Positions 7,161 through 16,607 of a DNA stretch of 64,000 nt are shown in pieces. The stretch comes from UBA5543 sp964464965 (GTDB taxonomy: Bacteria > Bacteroidota > Bacteroidia > Chitinophagales > Chitinophagaceae). The notes beneath the pieces are model-generated. The model did not search any database. It was not told the origin of the DNA and worked only from the letters and a program-made list of their open reading frames with translations. The position numbers were made by a program, and so were the translations under genes. Within the stretch, counting starts at the first letter, position 1, and each line of letters opens with the position of its first letter. The stretch lies in NCBI GenBank assembly GCA_964464965.1, contig CAYXHM010000001.1:248001-312000 (forward strand). The letters run 5' to 3'.

Positions 7161-10094
7161 ATGAGAAAAATTACAATTGCAATGTGCCTTTTGATGTTAG
7201 GTACAGAGATGAATGTTGCACGGGCAGATGAGCACGGAGAGGGCAACGAACTGAATTATTCTGTATTTCAATCTTACAGGTTTTTAAAAAGCACCAATAC
7301 AAACCAGGCTGCGGTAACGCAGAGTTATGCCGCTGCAATGCTGCCAGGCTGGAATGCTACCACCGATAAACTGACGGGCATGGCCCGCGATATGTACGGC
7401 CCTTCTATAGCCGTACCGGGTGGTACCTTTATGGAAAAGACACAAATACTGATGGGTGACAAGCTAAGAGAGCTGGGTATCAACCGTGCTGAGTGGGCAA
7501 ATACCCGCAATGTAACCCTGGCGCACGCCTCTTTTGTAGATTATGAGCAGGTACTGGCAGGTCACAAGGTGGTTTTCTCAAATCTTAGCTTCCGCTTTGG
7601 TGCAGATGGCAAATTGCAGCGTATAAAAACACGGAGTTACGGCTCTTCTTTTTCAGACATTACCCCTGAACTGACAGCGGCCGATGTATTGGCAGGCACT
7701 GCAATGACGCAGGGCATGGCAGGCATGGCCATCGTTACCAGGGAAATAGAAAAAGACTGGGTATGGTTCCCCATACCATCGGCCAATGGCTATACGGTAC
7801 ACCCTGCATGGGCCTTCAGCATGACAGGCACCGCACAGGAAATGCCTTTCGAACTTACCGGCTATGTAGATGCTATGACAGGCGAACTGTTGTACCGCAG
7901 CAATGCTGTTAACGAGACTTTTGAAGTTACCGTAAAGGGTAAACTATATGCATCTGCACCTACAGCACCTACTACAGACCTGCCTATTTCTGATATGCGT
8001 GTGTCAGTTACGGGTAGTACAGATGTTGTAACAGACGCAAACGGATATGCTGATTTCCCCTCTGCCTTTGCACCGGCAAACGTAACCTACCACGTAAATG
8101 GCCCATGGTCTTATGTAAGAGAAGGTGGCAACCCGGTAAGTTTCCAGGCAGTTATGCTGACATCAGGCGCAACATATGACCTGCCCAGCGCTGATACTTC
8201 TTCAAAAGAGTTCAGGGCGGTATCTGCTTTCTATTATGTAAACAGGATTCACGATTACATGAAAAGCTTCTGGCCAACGTTTACAGGTATGGACAATGCT
8301 ATAAATACCAACGTTGACCTGACCAATAACCAGCAGTGTAACGCATTTTATCAGAACGGGCAGTATTCTATCAATTTCTACCCGCCGCAACCTTCCTGCA
8401 GGGCATTCTCAATAGTGTCAGACATTGTATATCACGAATATGGTCATGGCATTTGCTACAGGTTCTACTCATCGCAGGGTACCAATTTCAGCAACGGTGC
8501 GCTGGGCGAAGCCTATGCTGACATCTGGGCGATGGGCCTGAACCGCGATGGTGTGGTAGGCGATGGTGCATACCTGAATGGAGGAAACATCAGGAGCTAC
8601 ACGGGCGCTCCTAAAGTATACCCTACAGATATAAGGGGTGAAGTACATGCTGATGGTGAAATAATAGCAGGTGCATGGTGGGATGTTGCGCAGAACATGG
8701 GCAGCATAGATGACATGATGGATTTGTTTGCCCTGACACACTATGACGTGCCTAACGCACCTAATGGTATGGAAGGCGATCTGTATTATGATGTACTGAT
8801 ATCTGCACTGATGAATGATGACAACGATGGTAACCTGGGCAACGGCACACCGCATTTCACACAGATAGCTGAAGCTTTTGCACGCCATGGCATCTATTTA
8901 CTGAACGATGTAGATTTTGAACATACAGAAGTAGCCCACCAGGCTGCTAACACACCGGTATCTATTTCTGGTAACTTAATATTGACCAACCCATCGTTTT
9001 TCAACAATATATTACTGCACTACCGCAACCGCTATGCAGGCACCTGGGATTCTGTAGCTATGACCAATACATCGGGCAGCACCTACACAGCACAGATACC
9101 TGCTATGCCAGGTGGCGCAATAGTTGATTATTTTTTCAGCGCTCGCGATATAATAAATGAAGCAGTAGGCGTTCCGTCAAGGTACAATCCTTATGCAAAT
9201 GCCTCATTAAACACACTGCCATACCAATACGGTGTAGGGCTGAATATCCCAAGGTATAAGTATGATTTTGAAGGTGACATTACAGGATGGCAGATAGGCA
9301 TGCCCAGCGATAACGCAAGCAGTGGATTATGGGTACACGATGTACCAGTAGGCACGTTCACATCAGACAACCTGCCTATTCAGCCAAATAACGACCACAC
9401 AACAGGCTCGGGCAAATGCCTGGTAACGGGTAATTCGGCTTCGCCTACATTCAACGAGGTAGCCAATGGTATCACAACTGTTATGACACCTTCGTTCAAC
9501 CTGCCGTTTTCAGAGCCTGTGGTGGAATATTACCGCTGGTACAGCAACAACAGGGGAAATAGCGCCAACCTTAAGTCTGACTTCTGGTCTGTAGAAATGC
9601 ACAGTGGTACCAGTCCTTTCTGGCAGAAAGTAGATTATACCAAAGAGCCTGACCAAAGATGGAGAAGAAGGATATTCAGGGTGAGTGAATACCTGCCAGG
9701 TGTAAATACCAGCATACAGCTGCGCTTCATTGCTGAAGATGCTGTAAACAATAATGCCCCTGCCAATGGCCAGAACGTTGTAGAGGCTGCTATAGATGAT
9801 TTCATTATTTATGAGGGTACGCCTTTGAACATCAGCGATATGCCTGAAAACATCAAGGCTGAAGTATATCCTAACCCTGCAGATGATAAAGTGAACATTG
9901 CATTGCCTGAAGGAAGCAAAGGCTCTATAACAATGTATGATATTACCGGCAAGGTGATAACTACAGTAAATGTTACTGAGGCGACTACCAACTACAGCAT
10001 ACAAACATCGGGGCTGGTGCCCGGCAACTATATGGTGCTGATGCAAACGCAATATGCGGTGCAAAACACTACAATAGTTGTAAGCCACCGTTAA
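7161..10094 (+). CDS. Secreted zinc metalloprotease (M36/fungalysin-like) with T9SS sorting domain
   Basis: A 977-residue protein from the ATG at 7161 (MRKITIAM...NVARA signal peptide). Residues about 50-250 resemble an FTP-type propeptide, followed by a carboxypeptidase-regulatory-like insert (about 260-330). The catalytic zincin core carries H425-E-Y-G-H429 and the third-ligand region GEAYADIW with Glu450. A beta-rich accessory region follows (about 600-880), and the final 75 residues (AEVYPNPADDKVNI...) are a type A T9SS domain. The protein should cross the outer membrane through T9SS and degrade extracellular protein. Family placement rests on HEYGH plus the downstream Glu motif. The gene ends in a strong shared terminator. 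Upstream in-frame start 7143 adds only six residues. Confidence 0.85.
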   Translation: MRKITIAMCLLMLGTEMNVARADEHGEGNELNYSVFQSYRFLKSTNTNQAAVTQSYAAAMLPGWNATTDKLTGMARDMYGPSIAVPGGTFMEKTQILMGDKLRELGINRAEWANTRNVTLAHASFVDYEQVLAGHKVVFSNLSFRFGADGKLQRIKTRSYGSSFSDITPELTAADVLAGTAMTQGMAGMAIVTREIEKDWVWFPIPSANGYTVHPAWAFSMTGTAQEMPFELTGYVDAMTGELLYRSNAVNETFEVTVKGKLYASAPTAPTTDLPISDMRVSVTGSTDVVTDANGYADFPSAFAPANVTYHVNGPWSYVREGGNPVSFQAVMLTSGATYDLPSADTSSKEFRAVSAFYYVNRIHDYMKSFWPTFTGMDNAINTNVDLTNNQQCNAFYQNGQYSINFYPPQPSCRAFSIVSDIVYHEYGHGICYRFYSSQGTNFSNGALGEAYADIWAMGLNRDGVVGDGAYLNGGNIRSYTGAPKVYPTDIRGEVHADGEIIAGAWWDVAQNMGSIDDMMDLFALTHYDVPNAPNGMEGDLYYDVLISALMNDDNDGNLGNGTPHFTQIAEAFARHGIYLLNDVDFEHTEVAHQAANTPVSISGNLILTNPSFFNNILLHYRNRYAGTWDSVAMTNTSGSTYTAQIPAMPGGAIVDYFFSARDIINEAVGVPSRYNPYANASLNTLPYQYGVGLNIPRYKYDFEGDITGWQIGMPSDNASSGLWVHDVPVGTFTSDNLPIQPNNDHTTGSGKCLVTGNSASPTFNEVANGITTVMTPSFNLPFSEPVVEYYRWYSNNRGNSANLKSDFWSVEMHSGTSPFWQKVDYTKEPDQRWRRRIFRVSEYLPGVNTSIQLRFIAEDAVNNNAPANGQNVVEAAIDDFIIYEGTPLNISDMPENIKAEVYPNPADDKVNIALPEGSKGSITMYDITGKVITTVNVTEATTNYSIQTSGLVPGNYMVLMQTQYAVQNTTIVVSHR

Positions 10095-10111
10095 GCATAA
10101 AATATATTAGT

Positions 10112-10150
10112 AAAAAGCAAAGGCCGCCCGTTGGGCGGCCTTTGCTTTTT
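10112..10150. terminator. Bidirectional terminator between the metalloprotease and MATE genes
   Basis: A perfect hairpin, AAAAAGCAAAGGCCGCCC, TTG-type loop, then its complement ending CTTTTT, works on both strands. It overlaps the stop codon of the MATE gene by two bases, so both convergent genes share it. Confidence 0.9.
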
Positions 10151-11561
10151 ACACCTTTACCAGTTTCCATTTGCCCCGCCTGAACAATATAATGGCGGCT
10201 ACAGCTATAGCACTTTCTGCTATGGCTATGGCAGAGAATACCCCTTTGGGGCCCCAGTCCAGCACAATGGCCAGGCAATATGCCAGCGGTATCTGGAAGG
10301 CCCAGAAACCCAGCAGGTTAAGGATGGTAGGCGTCTTGGTATCACCGGCGCCATTAAATGCCTGTGACAGTACCATACCATACCCGTAAAACATGTACCC
10401 GAGGCATACGTACCGCAGGCACTCTACCCCATGGCGCACTACCGCTGCGTCTTTATTGAAGATCATTACAAGGTCTTTTGCAAAAATGAAAAAGACAATA
10501 GCTATTGTACACAGGAATATCATATTGAACAGCGAGGCACGCCATGCAGATGTTTCAGCCCTGTCTGGCTGCTGCGCGCCCAGGTTTTGCCCTACCAGCG
10601 TCGCCGCTGCATTGGCCATACCCCATGCCGGCATAATGGTAAAGGCTATGATACGGATGCCTATGGTATAACCGGCCAGGGCATCGTTACCGAAATGTGA
10701 TATGATGCGCACCAGGAATATCCAGCTGGCTGACGCTATCAGGAACTGTGCCGTACCGCCCGATGCCATTTTAATTACATTTACCATTATTGGCATATCG
10801 GGAGAAATGTGCTTCCTCAATATCTTTATATAGCCCCTGCCTTTAAATAAATGGTACACCTGGTAGCATACACCTGCGCCCCGGCCTATTGTTGTAGCTA
10901 TAGCCGCACCAGCAAGCCCCATAGCCGGTATAGGGCCAATACCATATATCAGCGTAGGGCATAGTATTATATTAAGCCCGTTGGCCAGCCACAAAGAGCG
11001 CATGGCTATGGCCGCATCACCCGCACCACGAAACACCCCGTTGATGAGGAAGAGCATAATGATAACGATATTGCCACCCAGCATTATCTGCGCATAAGAG
11101 GCATTGGCCTCTACCAATGTGGGACTGGCGCCCATCAGTAACAGCAGGTCTTTTGCAAATACAAGGCCTGCAATGCTCAGCACTACGCTGATGGTGCCGC
11201 CGGCATATATAGCCTGCATACCCGCATGGGCCGCCCCATCTTTATCTTTTTCACCGGTACGGCGGGCCACTACGGCTGTGGCGCCCATGCTCATACCCCA
11301 TGCCAGGGAGTAGATGATCATCAGCATAGATTCTGTAAGGCCTACGGTGGCTACTGCATCCACACCCAGCTTTGCTACGAAAAAAACGTCCACTACGGCA
11401 AACAGAGACTCCATCATCATCTCCAGTATCATGGGTACCGATAGCATGAAAATGGCGCGGTTGATACTGCCCTTGGTAAATTCCTCCTCAGCGCCTGTTA
11501 TAGCAGCCTTCAGCAGGTAAAATATATTGATAAAACGCGAGTTGTGTACACGCTGCGACAT
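10149..11561 (-). CDS. MATE family multidrug exporter (NorM-like)
   Basis: A 470-residue inner-membrane protein with about twelve hydrophobic segments in two halves, as in MATE transporters, which expel cationic drugs or metabolites using Na+ or H+ gradients. Recognisable family features include the N-terminal FTKGSINRAIFMLSVPMILE, the LVGQNLGAQQPDRA motif in the second half, and paired VPM(I)LE/AWGMANAA segments. Length is close to the usual 450. The N-terminus before FTKGS (about 28 residues) is longer than usual. The gene is monocistronic, convergent with the metalloprotease, and has a 260-bp upstream gap. Substrate unknown. Confidence 0.92.
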   Translation of the reverse strand: MSQRVHNSRFINIFYLLKAAITGAEEEFTKGSINRAIFMLSVPMILEMMMESLFAVVDVFFVAKLGVDAVATVGLTESMLMIIYSLAWGMSMGATAVVARRTGEKDKDGAAHAGMQAIYAGGTISVVLSIAGLVFAKDLLLLMGASPTLVEANASYAQIMLGGNIVIIMLFLINGVFRGAGDAAIAMRSLWLANGLNIILCPTLIYGIGPIPAMGLAGAAIATTIGRGAGVCYQVYHLFKGRGYIKILRKHISPDMPIMVNVIKMASGGTAQFLIASASWIFLVRIISHFGNDALAGYTIGIRIIAFTIMPAWGMANAAATLVGQNLGAQQPDRAETSAWRASLFNMIFLCTIAIVFFIFAKDLVMIFNKDAAVVRHGVECLRYVCLGYMFYGYGMVLSQAFNGAGDTKTPTILNLLGFWAFQIPLAYCLAIVLDWGPKGVFSAIAIAESAIAVAAIILFRRGKWKLVKV

Positions 11562-11822
11562 GATATAAATTTTAGAATATTGAAAATAAAAATACGGACA
11601 AGAGCAATGTGGCGCTTACATTGCCAACAACTTTGAGAATTCATCGCCTGTGCGGTGCAGGCGGTATGCTTAGATATCCATCGTTCGTAGAATAAGAATG
11701 CAAATATAAAAAACTTTTTTACCCGTTTCCAAAAAACAGTTTCGTTAACCGGATGTTATATGCCTGCCGGCATATCCTGCTTCTACATACAATTATTATA
11801 TTACCGTAAAACCGAACGTAAA

Positions 11823-12131
11823 ATGTGGGTAAAAATCACTTCAATAGAACAGCTGGCATCTCTGCATGAAGGATCTATGGTAGCCATATACCCATTGCAG
11901 GGCGCGCCCAGTGACAGTTTTGACGAGTCTGACCCTGAGCAGGTATCGCACAGACTGGTGTCTGAAAACTATGTTGAAGAAAATATGCTAACTACTACTG
12001 CACTGCAACGCAAGGACGAAGCACGCATATTAACTCCCACCGGCATGGGCGGCATAATGTTCAGCCCGGGTGGAATAAGCTATGTAGATATAATAGAACA
12101 GGGTGCTTGGTGGATGCAACAGGGCTATTAA
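11823..12131 (+). CDS. Small hypothetical protein
   Basis: A 102-residue protein starting at MWVKITSIEQL; an upstream in-frame ATG at 11760 would add 21 residues that look like leader sequence. It is acidic, with no signal peptide or membrane segment. The N-terminus (ITSIEQLASLHEGSMV) looks like the start of a small conserved cytoplasmic protein, and no domain is recognised. Its stop codon overlaps by 4 bp the stop of the convergent lipoprotein gene at 12128-12637. Confidence 0.65.
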   Translation: MWVKITSIEQLASLHEGSMVAIYPLQGAPSDSFDESDPEQVSHRLVSENYVEENMLTTTALQRKDEARILTPTGMGGIMFSPGGISYVDIIEQGAWWMQQGY

Positions 12132-12637
12132 CCCCTCCTGGTAAAATAATAGTCGCAGGCATCATTATAGCTGGAGCTAAATATCACTTCGTTTTTACAC
12201 AGCACAATATATCCGTCCAGGTATGCTGATGGGTTAGTTGTAGTGATTGTCCAGTTATCGCCTGCGCTATTTTGAGTAAGCGTCCAGCTACCTTCTTCTA
12301 TTACTGCACTGTTTTCATATACTTTATACAGGCCACCATCACTAAAAGTAAGTACTACTATTTTACCGGCGGAAAGGGTTTGGTCTTTTGCGCCATAGCA
12401 GGTATAGCTTTGCCATACCCATGTGCCTTGCAGGTTGGCATTTATCTGTGACGGGTACGGATTTTCCTTATTGTGACATTTCCGTATATGGTCGATATGA
12501 GGCCGTGGTACAGGCTGCTGCTTCGTTGTATCAGCTTTTTCTTTGTTACAGGATTGGGTTCCAGTGACAAATGCAAATATTGCTATACAACATACACCGG
12601 CAGATAATACAGTTTTGAAGGCTGATGATATTCTCAT
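12128..12637 (-). CDS. Putative lipoprotein, lipocalin-like
   Basis: A 169-residue protein with a hydrophobic N-terminus ending in a lipobox-like GTQSC (Cys30), so it is probably a lipoprotein. After a polar, proline-containing linker, the region from about 70 (LQGTWVWQSYTC) to the end has the W-x-h pattern and beta-strand rhythm of the lipocalin-like proteins common in Bacteroidota (GSWTLTQNS, WTITTTN). No enzymatic motif is seen. It is convergent with, and overlaps by 4 bp, the gene before it. Function unknown. Confidence 0.7.
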   Translation of the reverse strand: MRISSAFKTVLSAGVCCIAIFAFVTGTQSCNKEKADTTKQQPVPRPHIDHIRKCHNKENPYPSQINANLQGTWVWQSYTCYGAKDQTLSAGKIVVLTFSDGGLYKVYENSAVIEEGSWTLTQNSAGDNWTITTTNPSAYLDGYIVLCKNEVIFSSSYNDACDYYFTRRG

Positions 12638-12669
12638 ACAAGCAAATTAATTGTTTTAAATATAACTCA

Positions 12670-12700
12670 ATAAAAAAGCCGCTATTGTGTAGCGGCTCTT
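12670..12700 (-). terminator. Rho-independent terminator of the LolA-like gene
   Basis: On the minus strand GAGCCGCTA-loop-TAGCGGCTTTTTTA forms a strong stem with a T-run, 23 bp after the stop codon at 12723. Confidence 0.85.
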
Positions 12701-12722
12701 ATTTATTGTTACCAATCCGGCA

Positions 12723-13367
12723 TTATCTTAAATCTATCACTTCTACACCTGGGTGCTTCTTTGTATCAAAAGCAAATGTTGCATCAGTAACCGCCGGAGA
12801 GTTTGGCGTATAGTTCTTTATATCATAGCGGTAGCTATTGCCGTTCTTCTCTTGTATCTGCCCGCCTACAATATTTTTGTCTTTGCTCACTGCCATTTCC
12901 ACCTTGGTAAAGCCTTTACCGGTTTTAGGCGTCAGCTCTATTATATCGCACACCTTACCATTTACCTTGCGTTCGCCGGCATATTTATAATTGTACTCTT
13001 TATCAAAAATATTGCTGCTGAATATTTTCGTTGGTGATATCGTCTGGGCATCGGGATTGTAATCTGTTACCTGTACTTCGTTGGTAGCTTTTACATATGT
13101 CCATACAGTTTTGTTATCACAGATAATTTCCTGCCCTGCAATGCTTACACGGTACTTAGGACCTTTCATATAGAAGGTGCCCGCTTTCTTATCATTCACT
13201 CCGCCGCCCTTCAACTCAAGCGTAAAATCTGCCTTTACAGTCTTCAGGCTGCTTATTTTTTTGTATGCTGCGTCTAGTATGCCTTTTGCTTTTGCATCTG
13301 TCTGCGCAGCAGAGGGTTGCGTCATTGCTCCTACTGCCAGTGCACATAAAATCAGTACTTTCTTCAT
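12723..13367 (-). CDS. LolA-like outer-membrane lipoprotein carrier
   Basis: A 214-residue periplasmic protein with a signal peptide ending PSAAQ (about residue 22). The layout is that of LolA: an N-terminal helix (AKGILDAAYKKISSLKTVKADF), then a half-barrel with AGTFYMKGPKYRVSIAGQEIICDNKTVWTY split across strands, and a C-terminal TPNSPAVTDATFAFDTKKHPGVEVIDL. LolA takes lipoproteins from the LolCDE exporter and carries them to the outer membrane. LolA-type proteins of Bacteroidota are divergent, so the carrier role is inferred from the family. The gene stands alone with its own terminator. Confidence 0.88.
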   Translation of the reverse strand: MKKVLILCALAVGAMTQPSAAQTDAKAKGILDAAYKKISSLKTVKADFTLELKGGGVNDKKAGTFYMKGPKYRVSIAGQEIICDNKTVWTYVKATNEVQVTDYNPDAQTISPTKIFSSNIFDKEYNYKYAGERKVNGKVCDIIELTPKTGKGFTKVEMAVSKDKNIVGGQIQEKNGNSYRYDIKNYTPNSPAVTDATFAFDTKKHPGVEVIDLR

Positions 13368-13552
13368 CTCGTTTTTATATTTTATTATGGGTATAACAAT
13401 CTTTTATACGAAGGGTTGCAAAGGTAAGGCCAATAAAACATAAAATAATGTTATTAATCATTTTCCAGGCTTTATCATTTATTTATGAACGTTTTGAAAT
13501 GCAGCGTGTTATATTACTATACATTATTTTGAACAACTAAAAACCAGGCGTT

Positions 13553-13756
13553 ATGAACGAGAAAACTAAAAATATGTTGCATAAAATGCACGATATGACA
13601 CAAGAGTGCGAAGTAGCACCTAAAAGTCTTCTGCAAAGAGGTAAAGACATGATCAACAGAATCAACTTTAAAGGAGTAAATAAGCCGATGGTAAGCGCCG
13701 GTGCACTAGGACTGGTAGCAGCCGCGGGACTTACTTATTACCTGGCGAAAAGATAG
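13553..13756 (+). CDS. Small membrane-anchored protein of unknown function
   Basis: A 67-residue protein with a charged N-terminal half (MNEKTKNMLHKMHDM...) and one C-terminal membrane segment (PMVSAGALGLVAAAGLTYYLAKR), the layout of a tail-anchored protein. It starts at an ATG after a 50-bp A/T-rich leader and is followed by a strong terminator, which supports a real transcription unit. No family is recognised. Confidence 0.65.
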   Translation: MNEKTKNMLHKMHDMTQECEVAPKSLLQRGKDMINRINFKGVNKPMVSAGALGLVAAAGLTYYLAKR

Positions 13757-13776
13757 TAGTAGTAGTATGATTGATA

Positions 13777-13816
13777 GAAAACGGGGAATGTCTGTAATAA
13801 ACATTCCCCGTTTTTG
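13777..13816. terminator. Bidirectional terminator
   Basis: AAAACGGGGAATGT and ACATTCCCCGTTTT flank a short loop, with A-runs and T-runs on the two sides. It serves the small gene at 13553-13756 and, from the other strand, the aspartate kinase unit whose stop is 20 bp away. Confidence 0.9.
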
Positions 13817-13835
13817 TGTTTGGGTAAGTTGTATG

Positions 13836-15101
13836 TTACATCAATACCAACTGTACGGTATGCCTTGTTTTCTGCTCCAGCAGTATATGCCTGCCTTTGG
13901 TAAGATCGCTTAGTACCTCCGGCGTATAATGCCTGATGGTGAGCAGGCTCAGGTCCTCATTATCAGACACGTTATAGTCTTTGCTGAGTATGGACACCAG
14001 TTCCTGCAACTTGCCCCGCTGGTTGTCTATACAAGCCACAAAACTGATAGCTGCATTCTGTATCAGGTTCACCTGTATGTTCAGTTTATGAAACACATCG
14101 TACAGGTCGCGCAGTTTACTTTCTGTAATGAAGGAGAAATCTTTGGCTGTCAGCTTCAGCAGTACCTGGTTGCCTTTCTGCACTATCAATGGGGGATAAA
14201 ACATACTGCTTACCTGGTTCATCACCACGGTGCCTTTCAGATTCCTGTCCAGGAAGCATTTTACATACAACGGTATGTTGTTATTTTGTAGTGGTTTTAT
14301 TGTTTTGGGGTGTATTACCTGCGCGCCATAATAGGCCATCTCTATTACCTCATCATAGCTTATGGCATCTATCCTTACGGTATTGGCAAACTTCTTAGGG
14401 TCAGCATTCTTCAGGCCTTCCACATCCTTCCATATGGTTACGCCTTCAGCATGCAGCCAGGCAGCAAGTAGTGCGGCCGTATAGTCAGACCCCTCCCTGC
14501 CCAGCGTAGTGGTGGCATTGTCTGACGTAGCGCCTATGAAGCCCTGTGTAACAATACTTTTTCCCTCTTGCAGCAAGGGCATTAGCTTCTGCTGCGCCTG
14601 TTGCATAGAATATTCGTTATCTACCCTTGCATCACGGTAAGTATCATCGGTACGTACAATATCACGCACATCTACCCAGGCCAGGTTCATACCCTGCTGT
14701 TGCAGGAAGAAGGCGAAGATGCGGGTAGACAGCAACTCGCCTATACATACCACCTGGTCGTAAGTGTAATCGTATTTATGATTTGATGCATCATCAATAG
14801 CCCATTGCATTTCTGTAAAGAACACATTGAGTGCCTGCTCTGCCTCTGCATGATATTTGGGGTCCAGCACTGCCCTTGTGTATTCTATATGCTGTTTTTC
14901 CAGCACCTTCGCCTGGTCTGCAGCACCCTGTTTATCGCCCTTGCAGGCCGCATCCACTATGCTTTCCAGGGCATTGGTAGTTTTACCCAATGCTGATACT
15001 ACTAATACTACCGGCTGTTTTGCAGCTTCAATAATAGGCCACAGGGCCTGCATACGCTCGGCGGTGGCTATAGATGCCCCTCCAAATTTGTAAACTTGCA
15101 T
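13836..15101 (-). CDS. lysC: Aspartate kinase
   Basis: A 421-residue enzyme that phosphorylates L-aspartate, the first step toward lysine/diaminopimelate, threonine and methionine. The N-terminal kinase motif VYKFGGASI (residues 3-11, variant of KFGGTS) is present, with GELLS (121-125) and TTLGREGSDYTAALLAA (198-214). A C-terminal regulatory region with ACT-like features follows from about residue 310, implying feedback control. It lies 44 bp downstream of the aminotransferase gene on the same strand, so the two are probably co-transcribed. It is a stand-alone kinase, not fused to homoserine dehydrogenase. Confidence 0.93.
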   Translation of the reverse strand: MQVYKFGGASIATAERMQALWPIIEAAKQPVVLVVSALGKTTNALESIVDAACKGDKQGAADQAKVLEKQHIEYTRAVLDPKYHAEAEQALNVFFTEMQWAIDDASNHKYDYTYDQVVCIGELLSTRIFAFFLQQQGMNLAWVDVRDIVRTDDTYRDARVDNEYSMQQAQQKLMPLLQEGKSIVTQGFIGATSDNATTTLGREGSDYTAALLAAWLHAEGVTIWKDVEGLKNADPKKFANTVRIDAISYDEVIEMAYYGAQVIHPKTIKPLQNNNIPLYVKCFLDRNLKGTVVMNQVSSMFYPPLIVQKGNQVLLKLTAKDFSFITESKLRDLYDVFHKLNIQVNLIQNAAISFVACIDNQRGKLQELVSILSKDYNVSDNEDLSLLTIRHYTPEVLSDLTKGRHILLEQKTRHTVQLVLM

Positions 15102-15145
15102 TTTATCTATTCAAAGTTTAAAGAATAATCGTTGTTATAATTTTA

Positions 15146-16408
15146 TTAACTGAGTACCACCAGCTTTTGCAGCGCGTTTTCCAACATACCCAGCATTTGG
15201 GGTATCTCCTCTTTGCTGCAAGTGCCGATGCTTAACCTGTACCATGGAGATTGCCTGTTGGCACCAAATGCATAAAACGGCACTATTGCCAGCTTTGCCT
15301 CATTCAGCAGGTATTCCGTAACATCGGCCTGTGTAGCGAGTGCTTTGCCATCTGCATCTTTACCGGCAAGGTCTATACTGATGGTAAGGTATATAGCAGC
15401 CTGCGGCACTATGGCATCTACAGGATACCCCTTTTCTTTTAACGCAATGATACCATTGTATATAGCCCAGAGCCTATCTTCCAGTTGTTTTTTAAAGAAT
15501 GTAAAATAGTTGTCTATCGCATCTTTCTGAGCCAGGTATTCAGCCGTAGCCACCTGCTCTGCCATGGGCGCCCAAGCGCCTATATGGCTGAGCAGCGCCT
15601 TCATCTTTGCTATAACATTTACCGGCCCTAAAGCCCAGCCCACACGCACACCTGTTGCCGCAAACGCCTTGGATATGCCATCAATAAAAATGGTGTACTC
15701 TTTCATTTCCGGCCTAAGCGATACAGGATTGTAATGTCCTGTTTCGCCGTAAGTAAGTGAGAAATACATCTGGTCGAACATCAGGTAGAGTTTCTTAGCA
15801 TCGCCACGCCGCTTGTTCTCTTCCAGCACCAGGTCGCATATCTTCTCCAGTTCAGCCCTTGCCAGTGTAGTGCCTGTAGGATTTTGCGGTGTACACAGGC
15901 ACAACAATGCGGCCCCCTCTATATGCGGCGCAATATCGGCAGCTACAGGCATAAAATCATTTTCGGGGGTCACTTCTATCACGCAATGCTCACCACCATT
16001 CATATGTGTATAGTGGTTGTTATTCCACGATGGTACGGCATATATCACTTTATCTCCGGGATTTACCACTGTGCGGAACAATGAATAGATAAGCGGGCGG
16101 CCACCTGCTGCTATCTGCACTTCGTTAGCTGCATACGCTATGCCTTCCCTGTCTTTTATGAAAGATGCTACAGCCTGCCTTAGCTCAAGTATGCCATCGC
16201 CTGCGGGATAATTTGTACGCTTATCACGATAAGCTTGTATGATAGCATCTTCCAGTTCTTGCGGAATGGGAAATATCTGCGGGTCGAAATCGCCTATCGT
16301 ATAGTTATATATCTTCTCCCCGCGGTTTACGCGTATGGCAATCTCGTTGCCCAGGCGTACGATCTCCGACCCTATCAGTGTTTCTGCAAGCTGGCTTAAC
16401 TGGCTCAT
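15146..16408 (-). CDS. Class I/II PLP-dependent aminotransferase
   Basis: A 420-residue cytoplasmic enzyme of fold type I. Visible features are the substrate-side GD-F-DP-Q near residue 40, TNYPAGDG (66-72), the cofactor motif TPQNPTGT (173-180), D212/Y215 (FDQMY) and the Schiff-base lysine K247 in GISKAFAATGVRVGW. It most resembles aspartate/aromatic-type aminotransferases. Its position directly upstream of aspartate kinase (44 bp) suggests a role in aspartate-family amino-acid metabolism, an inference from context. Exact substrate is not determined by sequence. Confidence 0.88.
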   Translation of the reverse strand: MSQLSQLAETLIGSEIVRLGNEIAIRVNRGEKIYNYTIGDFDPQIFPIPQELEDAIIQAYRDKRTNYPAGDGILELRQAVASFIKDREGIAYAANEVQIAAGGRPLIYSLFRTVVNPGDKVIYAVPSWNNNHYTHMNGGEHCVIEVTPENDFMPVAADIAPHIEGAALLCLCTPQNPTGTTLARAELEKICDLVLEENKRRGDAKKLYLMFDQMYFSLTYGETGHYNPVSLRPEMKEYTIFIDGISKAFAATGVRVGWALGPVNVIAKMKALLSHIGAWAPMAEQVATAEYLAQKDAIDNYFTFFKKQLEDRLWAIYNGIIALKEKGYPVDAIVPQAAIYLTISIDLAGKDADGKALATQADVTEYLLNEAKLAIVPFYAFGANRQSPWYRLSIGTCSKEEIPQMLGMLENALQKLVVLS

Positions 16409-16442
16409 TTTCTGTTTATCTTTTTTCCAGGTTTAGGCTGAA

Positions 16443-16474
16443 ATTAAAAAAGGCTTACCCTTGTGAGGTAAGCC
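16443..16474 (-). terminator. Rho-independent terminator after the OstA-like gene
   Basis: On the minus strand GGCTTACC, a 7-base loop and GGTAAGCC are followed by TTTTTTAATTT. It ends transcription from the OstA-like/MlaD unit before the aminotransferase gene. Confidence 0.85.
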
Positions 16475-16509
16475 CGCTTAATAGTATGTTATAACGTTAC
16501 ATAAGACTA

Positions 16510-16566
16510 CTACGGCCTACCTGCTGTAAGTCGTTTCAGTTTCTTATATGCCTTTTTTGTCATCAT
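16510..16566 (-). CDS. Possible 18-residue basic peptide
   Basis: A short frame starts ATG-ATG at 16566 and ends TAG at 16510, encoding a lysine/arginine-rich peptide (MMTKKAYKKLKRLTAGRP). It lies between the OstA-like stop codon (16608) and the terminator at 16443-16474, so it would be on the same mRNA. Without homologues this could be chance; it is listed because it is strongly biased in composition and sits inside the transcript. Confidence 0.25.
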   Translation of the reverse strand: MMTKKAYKKLKRLTAGRP

Positions 16567-16607
16567 TTGTGGCGCAAAAATAGATGTTTTATAATAATAT
16601 CCAAATA

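Noticed and set aside
16475..16607. Riboswitch between the aminotransferase and OstA-like genes
   Set aside because: The region holds the terminator of the OstA-like unit and a short frame; no conserved riboswitch core was recognised.
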